Assembly: GCF_034044715.1 (NCBI RefSeq)
Contig: NZ_JAXCLW010000008.1
Coordinates: 88,391 to 152,390 of the forward strand
Direction of reading: 5' to 3'
From: Dongia_B soli
Lineage (GTDB): Bacteria > Pseudomonadota > Alphaproteobacteria > Dongiales > Dongiaceae
DNA: 64,000 nucleotides
In this document: one piece after another, positions 17,149 to 26,032 of the stretch
Layout of the letters: each line of letters begins with the position of its first letter
How positions within the stretch are numbered: the first letter of the stretch is position 1
Program-made: the position numbers and the translations under genes
The notes under the pieces: model-generated
What the model was told of the DNA's origin: nothing
What the model saw: only the letters and a program-made list of their open reading frames with translations
The model's database searches: none

Positions 17149-20116
17149 GGAGGCGGGTTCCTTCGGGATCGAGGAAATGTGGCGCAACGATCTTCACGAG
17201 AGTCGATCGACCCCGAATGGGGTCGGCGGCAAGGATCGTCTTGCCCTGCCATTTGTCGAGACCACCTTGGATAAAACCTAGCCCGATCCAATGTCCGAGC
17301 GACGGGCTTTCCGTCACCGAGGTGACCCAGCCGAGCCCATGCCCATCTTCCTGTCCCTGCTCGGCGAGAATGGCGCCGCCTTTGAACGTCTCGCCCTTCG
17401 TTACCGGGACAAGGCCAACAAGACGAGCCCGGTCAGCGCGCTGCAGATCGGGGCGCTGCCGAAGGATATTGCCTATAAAGGCTTTCTTTGTTGAAGCCAT
17501 GCGGCCGAGGCCGAGATCTTCCAGCGTCGTCCGGCCGTCCAGCTCGGGTCCGCCGACATGGCCCTTTTCGATGCGCAGGGCGCCAAGTGCTTCAAGGCCA
17601 TAGGCGCAGCCACCGTGCTCTTTCGCCATGTTACGCAAGGCATGCCATAGAGCGGGGCCATGAGACGCGCCGATATAGACCTCATAGGCAAGTTCGCCGG
17701 AGAAACTGATCCGCGCAAGACGACAGGGCACGCCGTTGAAGACGCCGGTGCGGACCGCCATGAAGGGGAAGGCTTCGTTGGTGAAATCCAATCCGCCGAT
17801 ATGAGCGGGGAGAATCTCCCTGGCGCGCGGACCGGCTACCGAGATGCCAGCCCATTGATCGGTCACTGAGCTAACGGAGACGCGCAGCTCCGGCCAGCGG
17901 GTCTCCAATAAATCCTCCAGCCAAGCCATCACCTTGGCGGCATTGCCGGTGGTCGTCGTCATGAAATACTCGTGTTCCGACAGACGCCAGGAAGTGCCGT
18001 CATCCATCACGATACCGTCCTCGCGCAGCATCACGCCGTACCGCGCCATACCCACCTTCATCGCCTTGAAGCCATTGACATAGATGCGATCGAGGAATTC
18101 GCCGGCATCGGGTCCCTGGACGGCGATCTTGCCGAGGGTCGAGACATCGCAGAGGCCGACGGCATCCCGCGTCTGGCGCATCTCGCGCAGATAAGCTTCG
18201 TCCACCGTCTCGCCGGTTTGTGGATAATACCAGGGGCGCATCCACAAACCGGTTTCCAGCATATGCGCGCCGCTATCGGCGATGACATCGTGCAGCGGCG
18301 AGCGGCGGATCGGCAGCAGGTGCTTGTCGCGCTCGGCTCCAGCCAGCGCCCCGATCGAGACCGGGGCGAAAGGCGGGCGAAAGGTGGTGGTGCCGATCTC
18401 GCCGACGGATCGGCTGGCCATTTCCGACAGCAGGGCCAAAGCCGGCACGGCGGAAGTACGGCCCTGATCTGCCGCCATGCCGAGCGTGGTATAGCGTTTC
18501 AGCAGCTCCGGCGCTTCATAGCCTTCTTGATTGGCCTGCAGGATATCGGCGGCGGTTACGTCATGCTGCAGATCGACGAAGATTTTCTTGAGATTGAGAT
18601 CGCTGGCAAGCCGCACCGGCTTGATCGGCGTTTCCCAACCGCCGGGCGCCGGAATATCGTCGACCGGGGCCTTGCGGCCAAGCGCGGCGGCTGCCGCTGC
18701 GGCGATGGCCCGTCCGGACCGGGCGCAATCATCGGAACGCCAGATGCCGGCTGCAGCACCGACGCAATCGATCGGCTCGTTCGCCCTGCCGGGCAAGAAG
18801 GCTTGCAGCGTTTGGTTCCAGGACGGTTTGACGCCGCGCTGGCTGAGCAAATGCTGGGTCGGCGACCAGCCGCCTGAGACGGCGACGATATCGCAGGCAA
18901 GGCGGCCGGTGATGCTGCCTTGTCCAGTCGCCGGTCCAATATCGACGGCCCTCACATGGCGACCGCCAAGGGCTGCCCGGATTGCCTGGCCGAGACGCAA
19001 ATCGATGCCGGTGTTATTGGCAAGCTTATGCAGCGTTTCCGATACCCGCTCGCGGCTGTCGATCAGCGTCACCGAGAGGCCAGCGATGGCGAGGTCCCGT
19101 GCTGTTGCATAGGCCGAATCATTCGTCGTCGCCAGCACGATGCGACGGCCGGGTGCGACCGCCCAGCGATTGAGGTAAGACCCGACGGCGGAAGCCAGCA
19201 TGATTCCGGGTCGATCATTGCCGGCAAAGAGCAACGGACGCTCCATGGCGCCGGCGGCAATGATGATGCGCTTCGCCCGCACGATCCAGAACCGCTCCCG
19301 CCACGGAATCGTCGCGGCTTTCACCGGGTCGCGCCGCTCAACCAACCCCGCGACGGTTCCGTCATAGAGGCCGAAGGCGGTTGTTCGTTTCAGAATGCGA
19401 ATATTCGCGGATTTGTTCAGCGTGCCGAGGCGGCTTGCCAGCCATTGCGCTGCCGGTTGCTGGTCGATCGTGCCGGTATTCGTGAGAAGCGCGCCGCCAA
19501 GTTCAAAATCGCGTTCGGCGAGGATCACATCGAGGCCGGCCTCGGCAGCGATCCGGGCCGCTTCCAGGCCCGCCGGTCCGGATCCGATGACCAGCAGATC
19601 GCAGAAGGCATTGACCGTTTCATACTGATCGGGATCGGGTTCCCGCGCTGCTTTGCCCAAACCCGCTGCGCGCCGGATGAAGTGCTCGTAGAACAGCCAG
19701 TTTTTCGGGCTGCGGCCCGGGCCCATGAAGGTCTTGTAGTAAAAACCGGCGCCGAGCAGGCTGGCGAAGACTTGGTTGACCGCGGCGAAATCGACTTTCA
19801 GGCTGGGCCAGCAATGCTGGGCATGCGCCGTCAGCCCATCATGCAGTTCTTCCGTTGTAACGACGGAATTTGGTAGCGAATGAGCGCCCTCGCCAAGCGT
19901 CACCAGCGCATTGGCCTCTTCCAGCGCGGCACTCATGATGCCGCGTGGCCGGTGGTATTTGAAACTGCGGGCGACGAATTGGATGCCATTGGCCAGCAGG
20001 GCCGAAGCCAGGCTGTCGCCGGCATGCCCCGTCATTGCCTGGCCGTCGAAATTGAAGCGATACTCGCTATTGCGGTCAATGCGACCGCCTTGCTGCAGAC
20101 GAAAGCCCGTGCTCAT
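17141..20116 (-). CDS. soxA: Sarcosine oxidase alpha subunit
   Basis: This 991-aa subunit has the expected order: an N-terminal ferredoxin-like Fer2_4 domain (about 15-95, KYHRPRG motif), a pyridine nucleotide-binding flavoprotein domain (VIGSGPAGLEAAR at about 172), and a C-terminal folate-binding aminomethyltransferase domain (about 610-990; GLCDVSTLGKI and RISFSGELAYEVY). The enzyme oxidises sarcosine to glycine and passes the one-carbon unit to tetrahydrofolate, making 5,10-methylene-THF and H2O2. The ATG overlaps the soxD stop (ATGA). Confidence 0.95.
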   Translation of the reverse strand: MSTGFRLQQGGRIDRNSEYRFNFDGQAMTGHAGDSLASALLANGIQFVARSFKYHRPRGIMSAALEEANALVTLGEGAHSLPNSVVTTEELHDGLTAHAQHCWPSLKVDFAAVNQVFASLLGAGFYYKTFMGPGRSPKNWLFYEHFIRRAAGLGKAAREPDPDQYETVNAFCDLLVIGSGPAGLEAARIAAEAGLDVILAERDFELGGALLTNTGTIDQQPAAQWLASRLGTLNKSANIRILKRTTAFGLYDGTVAGLVERRDPVKAATIPWRERFWIVRAKRIIIAAGAMERPLLFAGNDRPGIMLASAVGSYLNRWAVAPGRRIVLATTNDSAYATARDLAIAGLSVTLIDSRERVSETLHKLANNTGIDLRLGQAIRAALGGRHVRAVDIGPATGQGSITGRLACDIVAVSGGWSPTQHLLSQRGVKPSWNQTLQAFLPGRANEPIDCVGAAAGIWRSDDCARSGRAIAAAAAAALGRKAPVDDIPAPGGWETPIKPVRLASDLNLKKIFVDLQHDVTAADILQANQEGYEAPELLKRYTTLGMAADQGRTSAVPALALLSEMASRSVGEIGTTTFRPPFAPVSIGALAGAERDKHLLPIRRSPLHDVIADSGAHMLETGLWMRPWYYPQTGETVDEAYLREMRQTRDAVGLCDVSTLGKIAVQGPDAGEFLDRIYVNGFKAMKVGMARYGVMLREDGIVMDDGTSWRLSEHEYFMTTTTGNAAKVMAWLEDLLETRWPELRVSVSSVTDQWAGISVAGPRAREILPAHIGGLDFTNEAFPFMAVRTGVFNGVPCRLARISFSGELAYEVYIGASHGPALWHALRNMAKEHGGCAYGLEALGALRIEKGHVGGPELDGRTTLEDLGLGRMASTKKAFIGNILRQRPDLQRADRARLVGLVPVTKGETFKGGAILAEQGQEDGHGLGWVTSVTESPSLGHWIGLGFIQGGLDKWQGKTILAADPIRGRSTLVKIVAPHFLDPEGTRLHA

Positions 20117-20400
20117 GACGATTGACCATCCAGCAATGAAGCAAGCGCTGCATTAGCCGGCATGACCGAGGCGATTTCATGGGTCAACGTATCGCGCTCG
20201 ACGATCAACCAGAGCCGGCAGCCATCGGTATGTTGCCAGCGTTCTCGATGCGGGCCTTTTGGATTCTCCCGGCGATAGACCGCCTCGATCCACGCCTCCA
20301 TCGAGGCGGCGAGATCGGGGTAGATGATATTGGCATCGCCGCCATAGGAGAATTCGCTATGGTCGCGCTCACCGCAGAAAGGGCATTTGATGCGCAGCAT
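20113..20400 (-). CDS. soxD: Sarcosine oxidase delta subunit
   Basis: This 95-aa zinc-binding delta subunit starts with LRIKCPFCGERDHSEFSYGG; the two Cys and the His supply zinc ligands. A C-terminal GCRLWLIVERDTLTHEI is typical of the family. It lies 13 bases after soxB and overlaps soxA, as in other soxBDAG operons. Confidence 0.93.
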   Translation of the reverse strand: MLRIKCPFCGERDHSEFSYGGDANIIYPDLAASMEAWIEAVYRRENPKGPHRERWQHTDGCRLWLIVERDTLTHEIASVMPANAALASLLDGQSS

Positions 20401-20413
20401 GATGGTCCCTTTC

Positions 20414-21673
20414 TCAGTGCAGTTTCGGTATCGGACCGACGCCGGCTTCGTCGATCATGGCGCCGCGTCTAAAGCGATCGAGCGAGAACGGCGCTGCCAG
20501 CCGATCCGGCTCGTCGCGCGCCAGAAGATGGGCAAAGCACCAGCCGGAAGCCGGTGTCGCCTTGAACCCGCCGTAGCACCAGCCGGCATTGAGATAGAGG
20601 CCGTCGATTGGTGTCCTGTCGATGATATGCGAGCCGTCCATTGTCATATCCATCACCCCGGCCCAATGGCGGAGCAGGCGGACGCGGCCAAGGCAGGGCA
20701 TCAGCGAAACGCCGAGCGCAGCAACATCCCGCACCACCGGCAGGTTGCCGCGCTGCGCATAGGAATTGTACATGTCGAGGTCGCCGCCAAAGACCATGCC
20801 GCCTTTATCCGATTGGCTGATATAGAAATGGCCATGGCCACCGAAGCCGATCACGTAATCAAGCAAAGGTTTCAGCGGTTCGGAGACGAAGGCCTGCAGG
20901 AGATGGCTTTCGATCGGCAGGCTGAGCCCAGCCATCTCGCCGAGCCGCGAGGTGTGACCCGCCACGGCAATGCCGGTCTTGCCGGCGCGGATCTGTCCCC
21001 GGCTGGTTTCCACGCCGGTGATCCGCCCGCCATCGCGCAGGAAGCCACTGACCTCGCAATTCTGGATGATGTCGACGCCGAGTGCGGCGGCAGCCCTGGC
21101 ATAGCCCCAGACCACCGCATCATGCCGTGCGGTGCCGGCGGTCGGCTGCATCAGCCCGCCCCAGATCGGGAAGCGCGCTGTTGGCCGATAATCGAGATGC
21201 GGCACCAGCTTCTGCATATCCGCGCGGCTGAGCAGACGTGCGGCGATGCCATGGCGCCGCATGATATTGCCGCGGCGCGCGGCGCTGTCCAGGGCATCGG
21301 GTGAATGCGCCAGAAGAATCTGGCCGCGCGGGCTGAACATGACATTGTAGTTCAGCTCATGCGAGAGGTTGTTCCAGAGCTTGAGGGAGAAGTCGTAGAA
21401 TTCGGTCGCGCCGGGCAGCATGTAATTGGAACGCACGATCGTGGTGTTGCGCCCCGCATTGCCCGAGCCGATATAGCTCTTTTCCAGGACGGCGACATTA
21501 CGGATGCCAAATTCCCTGGCCAGGTAATAGGCCGTGGCAAGGCCATGTCCGCCCCCGCCGACAACAATCACATCATAGCTGGATTTGGGCTCGGGGTTCG
21601 GCCAGGCGCGCGGCCAGTCCCGATTGCCCGTGATGGCGTGTTTGATCAGAGACAGGGCCGAATAGCGAGGCAT
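20414..21673 (-). CDS. soxB: Sarcosine oxidase beta subunit
   Basis: This 419-aa DAO-family flavoprotein carries the amine oxidation site. The FAD motif is VVGGGGHGLATAYYLA (about residue 37). It has the RNTTIVRSNY segment typical of the beta subunit of tetrameric sarcosine oxidase and a C-terminal GWCYGGFKATPASG. It heads the operon soxB-D-A-G and faces the aldehyde dehydrogenase gene across 209 bases. The substrate could be sarcosine or another secondary N-methyl amino acid. Confidence 0.94.
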   Translation of the reverse strand: MPRYSALSLIKHAITGNRDWPRAWPNPEPKSSYDVIVVGGGGHGLATAYYLAREFGIRNVAVLEKSYIGSGNAGRNTTIVRSNYMLPGATEFYDFSLKLWNNLSHELNYNVMFSPRGQILLAHSPDALDSAARRGNIMRRHGIAARLLSRADMQKLVPHLDYRPTARFPIWGGLMQPTAGTARHDAVVWGYARAAAALGVDIIQNCEVSGFLRDGGRITGVETSRGQIRAGKTGIAVAGHTSRLGEMAGLSLPIESHLLQAFVSEPLKPLLDYVIGFGGHGHFYISQSDKGGMVFGGDLDMYNSYAQRGNLPVVRDVAALGVSLMPCLGRVRLLRHWAGVMDMTMDGSHIIDRTPIDGLYLNAGWCYGGFKATPASGWCFAHLLARDEPDRLAAPFSLDRFRRGAMIDEAGVGPIPKLH

Positions 21674-21882
21674 CGAAAGCTTCCATCGGGATCACGCCAT
21701 GCACGGCGCCATAACCTTTGTCGCATGGCGGAAAAAGAAAAAGCGTCCGAATGAGGCGCCCAAGATAGAGGATTTTTCTGCCCTGGCCGACGAGTACAGT
21801 GAAATCCTCCGGCTGAATCTGGCTACGGTGACGGTATCGAGCATGCCTCGACGCCTTCATCGAGAGGACTGGACCCGATTCC

Positions 21883-23430
21883 ATGAAACGCATAGCCAAG
21901 GTCGCATCCGTCAGAAGTCCTGCCAAAACGTCATCGGCGAGAATCGCGCAAATGCGCCGCCCGAGCCGGGCGCCCGGCCTGGACCGGCTGCAGGACACCC
22001 GGCTATTCAAGGAATTCGCCTATCTCGACGGGTCCTGGACAGCAAGTGCCAGCGGCCAGGTGATTGCGGTCACCGATCCTGGCACCGGCGCATGGATCGG
22101 CAGCGTTCCGGCCCTGACCGCCGCGGAAAGCGAAACCGCCATTGAAGCCGCGTCACGAGCCTTTCCGGCCTGGTCGGCACGGCTGCCGCAAGAACGGGCG
22201 AAGCTGCTGCGCGCCTGGTTTGACCAGATCGTTCAACACCGCGAGGATCTTGCAGTGCTGATGACGGTGGAGCAGGGGAAACCGATCTCGGAAGCGCGCG
22301 GCGAGATCGACTATGCCGCCTCCTTTGTCGAGTTTTATGCCGAGGAGGCGAAGCGGGCGAATATCGAATCCGTGACCTCCCATCTGCCCGGCGCGGCGAT
22401 GACGGTGTCGCGGGCGCCGATGGGTGTCGCGGCCCTGATTACGCCCTGGAATTTTCCCTCGGCCATGATCACGCGCAAGGCCGCAGCGGCCCTTGCGGCC
22501 GGCTGCACGGTCGTCATCCATCCGTCGAAGGAAACGCCGTTCTCCGCTTTGGCGCTGGCGGAACTGGCGGAACGTGCGGGCCTGCCGCGCGGTGTCGTCA
22601 ACATCGTCACCGGCGAGGCGACCGAGGTTGTGCCGCCGATGACGGCCTCGCCGCTGGTTCGCGTTCTGTCGTTTACGGGATCGACCGAGATCGGCCGGCT
22701 GCTTTATCAGCAGAGCGCCGGGACGATCAAATCGCTGATCCTGGAGCTTGGCGGCCATGCGCCTTATCTGGTTTTCGCCGATGCCGATCTCGACCGTGCC
22801 GTCGATGCGGCGCTCAGCGCAAAATTCGCAACCTCCGGCCAGGATTGCCTGGCGGCGAACCGGATCTTGATCGAACGGCCGGTTTATCAGGCCTTCGCCG
22901 CGAAATTTGCCGAACGGGTGGCAAGTCTCTCCGTCGGTATTGGTTTGAGCGATCCGGTGATCGGTCCGCTTATCAACGAGAAAGCCGTCGCCAAGCAGGA
23001 GGCACAGATCAGCGATGCCCAGGCGCGCGGCGTAACTGTGCTGACCGGCGGCAGTCGACATGCGGCCGGACCGCTCTTCTTCGAACCGACCGTTCTGAGT
23101 GATGTGCCGCATGACGCGCTGATCTTCCGTGAAGAGACCTTCGGCCCGATTGCTGCCTTGTCGCCCTTCGATAGCGAGGAGGAGGCGGTGGCCTTGGCCA
23201 ATGCCACGGAATATGGCCTCGTCGCCTATCTCCACAGCACCGATACGGCGCGCATCGCACGAGTCACGCGACGATTGGAATTCGGCATGATCGCCGTCAA
23301 CCGTACCAAGATCACCGGTGCACCCGTTCCCTTTGGCGGCTGCAAGCAATCCGGCCTTGGCCGCGAAGGTTCGCGCCTCGGCATGGAAGCCTTCATGGAT
23401 GTCAAATATGTCTGTCAGGAAGTGAGCTGA
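21883..23430 (+). CDS. Aldehyde dehydrogenase, succinate/aspartate-semialdehyde type
   Basis: This 515-aa NAD(P)-dependent aldehyde dehydrogenase is close to the GabD/succinate semialdehyde group. Catalytic residues are the Glu in LELGGHAP and the Cys in SGQDCLAANR; the nucleotide site is SFTGSTEIGRLL. In ectoine clusters the equivalent enzyme (DoeC or Ssd) oxidises aspartate semialdehyde, made by transamination of diaminobutyrate, to aspartate. The N-terminus is 25-30 residues longer than usual; an internal ATG at 21952 may be the real start. It lies 7 bases before the next M24 gene. Confidence 0.86.
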   Translation: MKRIAKVASVRSPAKTSSARIAQMRRPSRAPGLDRLQDTRLFKEFAYLDGSWTASASGQVIAVTDPGTGAWIGSVPALTAAESETAIEAASRAFPAWSARLPQERAKLLRAWFDQIVQHREDLAVLMTVEQGKPISEARGEIDYAASFVEFYAEEAKRANIESVTSHLPGAAMTVSRAPMGVAALITPWNFPSAMITRKAAAALAAGCTVVIHPSKETPFSALALAELAERAGLPRGVVNIVTGEATEVVPPMTASPLVRVLSFTGSTEIGRLLYQQSAGTIKSLILELGGHAPYLVFADADLDRAVDAALSAKFATSGQDCLAANRILIERPVYQAFAAKFAERVASLSVGIGLSDPVIGPLINEKAVAKQEAQISDAQARGVTVLTGGSRHAAGPLFFEPTVLSDVPHDALIFREETFGPIAALSPFDSEEEAVALANATEYGLVAYLHSTDTARIARVTRRLEFGMIAVNRTKITGAPVPFGGCKQSGLGREGSRLGMEAFMDVKYVCQEVS

Positions 23431-23437
23431 AATCGCC

Positions 23438-24586
23438 ATGCACGATAATCCCTTTTCCGATAGCGAAATCGAGAATCGCCTCAAGGCATTTCGCGAGCGC
23501 TTGGCCGAAGGGCGACTGGATGCCGCGATCGTCGCCTCGCCGGAGAATGTCTTTTATCTGACGGGCCTCGATCACTGGGGTTATTTCGCGCCGCATCTGT
23601 TGATCGTGCCGCTGGAGGGACGCCCGGTTCTCGTGACGCGCGCGATGGAACGGGTCTCGGTGGAAAAACAGGTACGTGCTGCAGATTTCCGCGGGCATCC
23701 GGACAGCGAAACGGCGGCCGACATGGCGGCCCGTGTCATGCGCGATCTTCGCCTCACAAATCGCGCCGTCGGCCTCGAATGCTGGACCTCTGGCATGAGT
23801 CACGGGCTAGCACAGTCGCTCTTAGCGCAGGTTGACGCCAAGTGGAGCGATATATCGGGCCTCGTCGATCAGATGCGCCTGGTGAAAAGTGCCGAGGAAC
23901 AGGTTTTGATGCGTCGCGCCGCCGCCGTTACCGATGCTGCTGCGGAAGCCGCGATCGGGGCGATTGCAGACGGCGCCGCGGAACGGGAAGTGACCGCTGC
24001 TTGCCAAGCCGCCATGACCCTGGCCGGCGGCGATCCGGTCGGCTTCGGCCCCTTCATCCGACCCGGCAGCCGGCTCGGCGAGGAGCACGCGACCTGGGGC
24101 AATAGCGCTTATCGCCACGGCGAGCCGGTCTTTCTCGAATTGTCCGGCTGCGTCGGCCGCTATCATGCACCGCTCGGCCGCATCGTTCATGTGGGCGCCG
24201 CGCCTGAAGGCGACATCGCCATGGCCGAGGTGACGAAGCGCGCTTTCGATGCGGTGATCGGCGCGCTGAAACCCGGCACCCGCGCCCGCGCTGTCTATGC
24301 CGCGTGGCAAAATGTCGTGGACGATGCTGGTCTTGCACATTATCGCCGACATCATTGCGGCTATTGCGTGGGTATCGGACAACCGCCATCCTGGACCGGC
24401 GGCAATTCGGTAACCGGCTTGCGGCATGATTCCGATTTGCCGATCAAAAGCGGCATGTCGTTTCACATCCTGTCCTGGCTCATGGGGACCGGGCGTGGCG
24501 ACTATTTCATATCCAATGCCGTGCTGCTTGGGGACAAGGGCGCGGAAGTTCTGACCAAGACACCGCTTGGTCCCATCATCAGGTAA
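23438..24586 (+). CDS. Second DoeA/creatinase-like M24-fold hydrolase
   Basis: This 382-aa M24-fold protein has the two-domain creatinase/prolidase layout. N-terminal NVFYLTGLDHWGYF parallels NMCWLTGFDGWSFY of DoeA. Metal ligands are missing in the same way: LELSGCVGRYHAPLGRI replaces the double-Asp motif, YCVGIGQPP the GHG motif, and HILSWLMG the EPG motif. It is therefore a non-metallo amide or amidine hydrolase. Substrate candidates are a second ectoine-like ring or a guanidino compound such as creatine, as sarcosine oxidase and arginase/ADI-like genes are near. The paralogue at 14928 is the better DoeA by context. Confidence 0.8.
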   Translation: MHDNPFSDSEIENRLKAFRERLAEGRLDAAIVASPENVFYLTGLDHWGYFAPHLLIVPLEGRPVLVTRAMERVSVEKQVRAADFRGHPDSETAADMAARVMRDLRLTNRAVGLECWTSGMSHGLAQSLLAQVDAKWSDISGLVDQMRLVKSAEEQVLMRRAAAVTDAAAEAAIGAIADGAAEREVTAACQAAMTLAGGDPVGFGPFIRPGSRLGEEHATWGNSAYRHGEPVFLELSGCVGRYHAPLGRIVHVGAAPEGDIAMAEVTKRAFDAVIGALKPGTRARAVYAAWQNVVDDAGLAHYRRHHCGYCVGIGQPPSWTGGNSVTGLRHDSDLPIKSGMSFHILSWLMGTGRGDYFISNAVLLGDKGAEVLTKTPLGPIIR

Positions 24587-24596
24587 GGAGATTGCG

Positions 24597-25976
24597 ATGC
24601 TGCCGAACGACACGTTGGACCAATGGGACCGGGCGCATTTCTTCCATCCATCGACGCATACGGCGCAATTCGCCCGGGGCGAGATGCCGAACCGCATCGT
24701 GACGGGCGGCAAGGGCTGCTATATCCAGGATCGTGATGGCAACAAGCTGCTAGATGCCTTTGCCGGCCTCTATTGTGTCAATGTCGGCTATGGCCGGCCT
24801 GAAATCGCCGAGGCGATTGCAAAACAGGCTGCCGAACTTGCCTATTATCATGCTTATGTCGGCCACGGGACGGAAGCCGCAATCACGCTCGCCAAAATGA
24901 TCATCGAACGCGCGCCGAAGAATATGTCGCGGGTTTATTTCGGCCTCTCCGGTTCGGATGCGAACGAAACCAACATCAAGCTGATCTGGTATTACAACAA
25001 CGTCCTGGGCCAGCCGAAGCGCAAGAAGATCATCTCGCGCTGGCGTGGCTATCACGGTTCGGGCCTGATGACGGGATCGCTGACTGGCCTTGAGCTGTTC
25101 CACAAGAAATTCGATCTGCCGCTGGCCCAGGTCATTCATACCGAGGCGCCTTATTACTATCGCCGCCAGGACGCGGCCATGTCGGAAGCGGATTTCTCCA
25201 ATTATTGTGCAGAGCAACTCGAGAAGCTCATCCAGGCCGAGGGAGCAGACACGATTGCCGCTTTCATCGGCGAGCCGGTTCTCGGCACCGGCGGCATCGT
25301 GCCGCCGCCGCAAGGTTATTGGTCGGCGATCCAGGCGGTGCTGAAGAAATACGATATCCTGCTTGTTGCCGATGAGGTCGTCACCGGTTTCGGGCGTCTG
25401 GGGTCGATGTTCGGCTCAGACCATTATGGGATGGAGCCGGATATCATCACCATTGCCAAGGGCCTCACCTCGGCCTATGCGCCCCTGTCAGGGTCGATCG
25501 TCTCGGAACGTGTCTGGAAAGTGCTGGAACGCGGCAATGACGAATTCGGACCGCTCGGCCATGGCTGGACCTATTCGGCGCATCCGCTCTGCGCGGCGGC
25601 CGGTATTGCCAATCTCAAGCTGATCGATGATCTCGGCCTGGTGCGCAATGCCAAGGAAACGGGCGCCTATTTCGTCAAAAAGATGAAAGAAGCGCTGGCC
25701 GATCATCCTATCGTCGGCGAAGTGCGCGGCGAGGGCATGCTCTGCGCGGTGGAGTTCGTCGAGGATAAGAAAGCGCGCCGCTTCTTCGATCCCGGCAAGA
25801 AGGTCGGCCCGCAGATCGCCGCGGCCTTGCTGAAACAGAATGTGATCGGCCGCGCCATGCCGCAGGGCGATATCCTGGGCTTCGCCCCACCGCTTTGCCT
25901 GTCGAAAGAGGAGGCGGATCTGATCGTCAAGGCGACAGTCAAGGCGACGGAAGAGGTGAAGGCAGCGCTTCGCTAA
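24597..25976 (+). CDS. Class III PLP aminotransferase (DoeD-like)
   Basis: This 459-aa class III (omega) aminotransferase has its PLP lysine in DIITIAKGLTSAYAPL and the Asp that holds the pyridine nitrogen in LLVADEVVTGFGR. The N-terminal HFFHPSTHTAQFARGE matches pyruvate- and beta-alanine-type omega transaminases. The context suggests transamination of 2,4-diaminobutyrate to aspartate semialdehyde, feeding the aldehyde dehydrogenase two genes upstream. An AAGGAG site 7 bases before the ATG fixes the start. The substrate is inferred. Confidence 0.85.
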   Translation: MLPNDTLDQWDRAHFFHPSTHTAQFARGEMPNRIVTGGKGCYIQDRDGNKLLDAFAGLYCVNVGYGRPEIAEAIAKQAAELAYYHAYVGHGTEAAITLAKMIIERAPKNMSRVYFGLSGSDANETNIKLIWYYNNVLGQPKRKKIISRWRGYHGSGLMTGSLTGLELFHKKFDLPLAQVIHTEAPYYYRRQDAAMSEADFSNYCAEQLEKLIQAEGADTIAAFIGEPVLGTGGIVPPPQGYWSAIQAVLKKYDILLVADEVVTGFGRLGSMFGSDHYGMEPDIITIAKGLTSAYAPLSGSIVSERVWKVLERGNDEFGPLGHGWTYSAHPLCAAAGIANLKLIDDLGLVRNAKETGAYFVKKMKEALADHPIVGEVRGEGMLCAVEFVEDKKARRFFDPGKKVGPQIAAALLKQNVIGRAMPQGDILGFAPPLCLSKEEADLIVKATVKATEEVKAALR

Positions 25977-25982
25977 CGATTT

Positions 25983-26027
25983 TGGCGGGACAGCGCAGGA
26001 CCTATGCAGGCTATGCGCTGTCCGCCA
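25983..26027. terminator. bidirectional terminator between convergent operons
   Basis: TGGCGGGACAGCGCA and TGCGCTGTCCGCCA pair over about 14 bp with a single bulged base and a 16-base loop. The hairpin lies in the 56-base gap between the stops of the convergent aminotransferase and amidinohydrolase-like genes. Only a short T-rich stretch flanks it. Confidence 0.65.
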
Positions 26028-26032
26028 GTACT

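Noticed and set aside
22153..23484. Minus-strand open frame of about 443 codons
   Set aside because: It is antisense to the aldehyde dehydrogenase, whose catalytic motifs are intact.
23438..24586. Second M24 gene called Xaa-Pro aminopeptidase
   Set aside because: The metal ligands required for that activity are absent.
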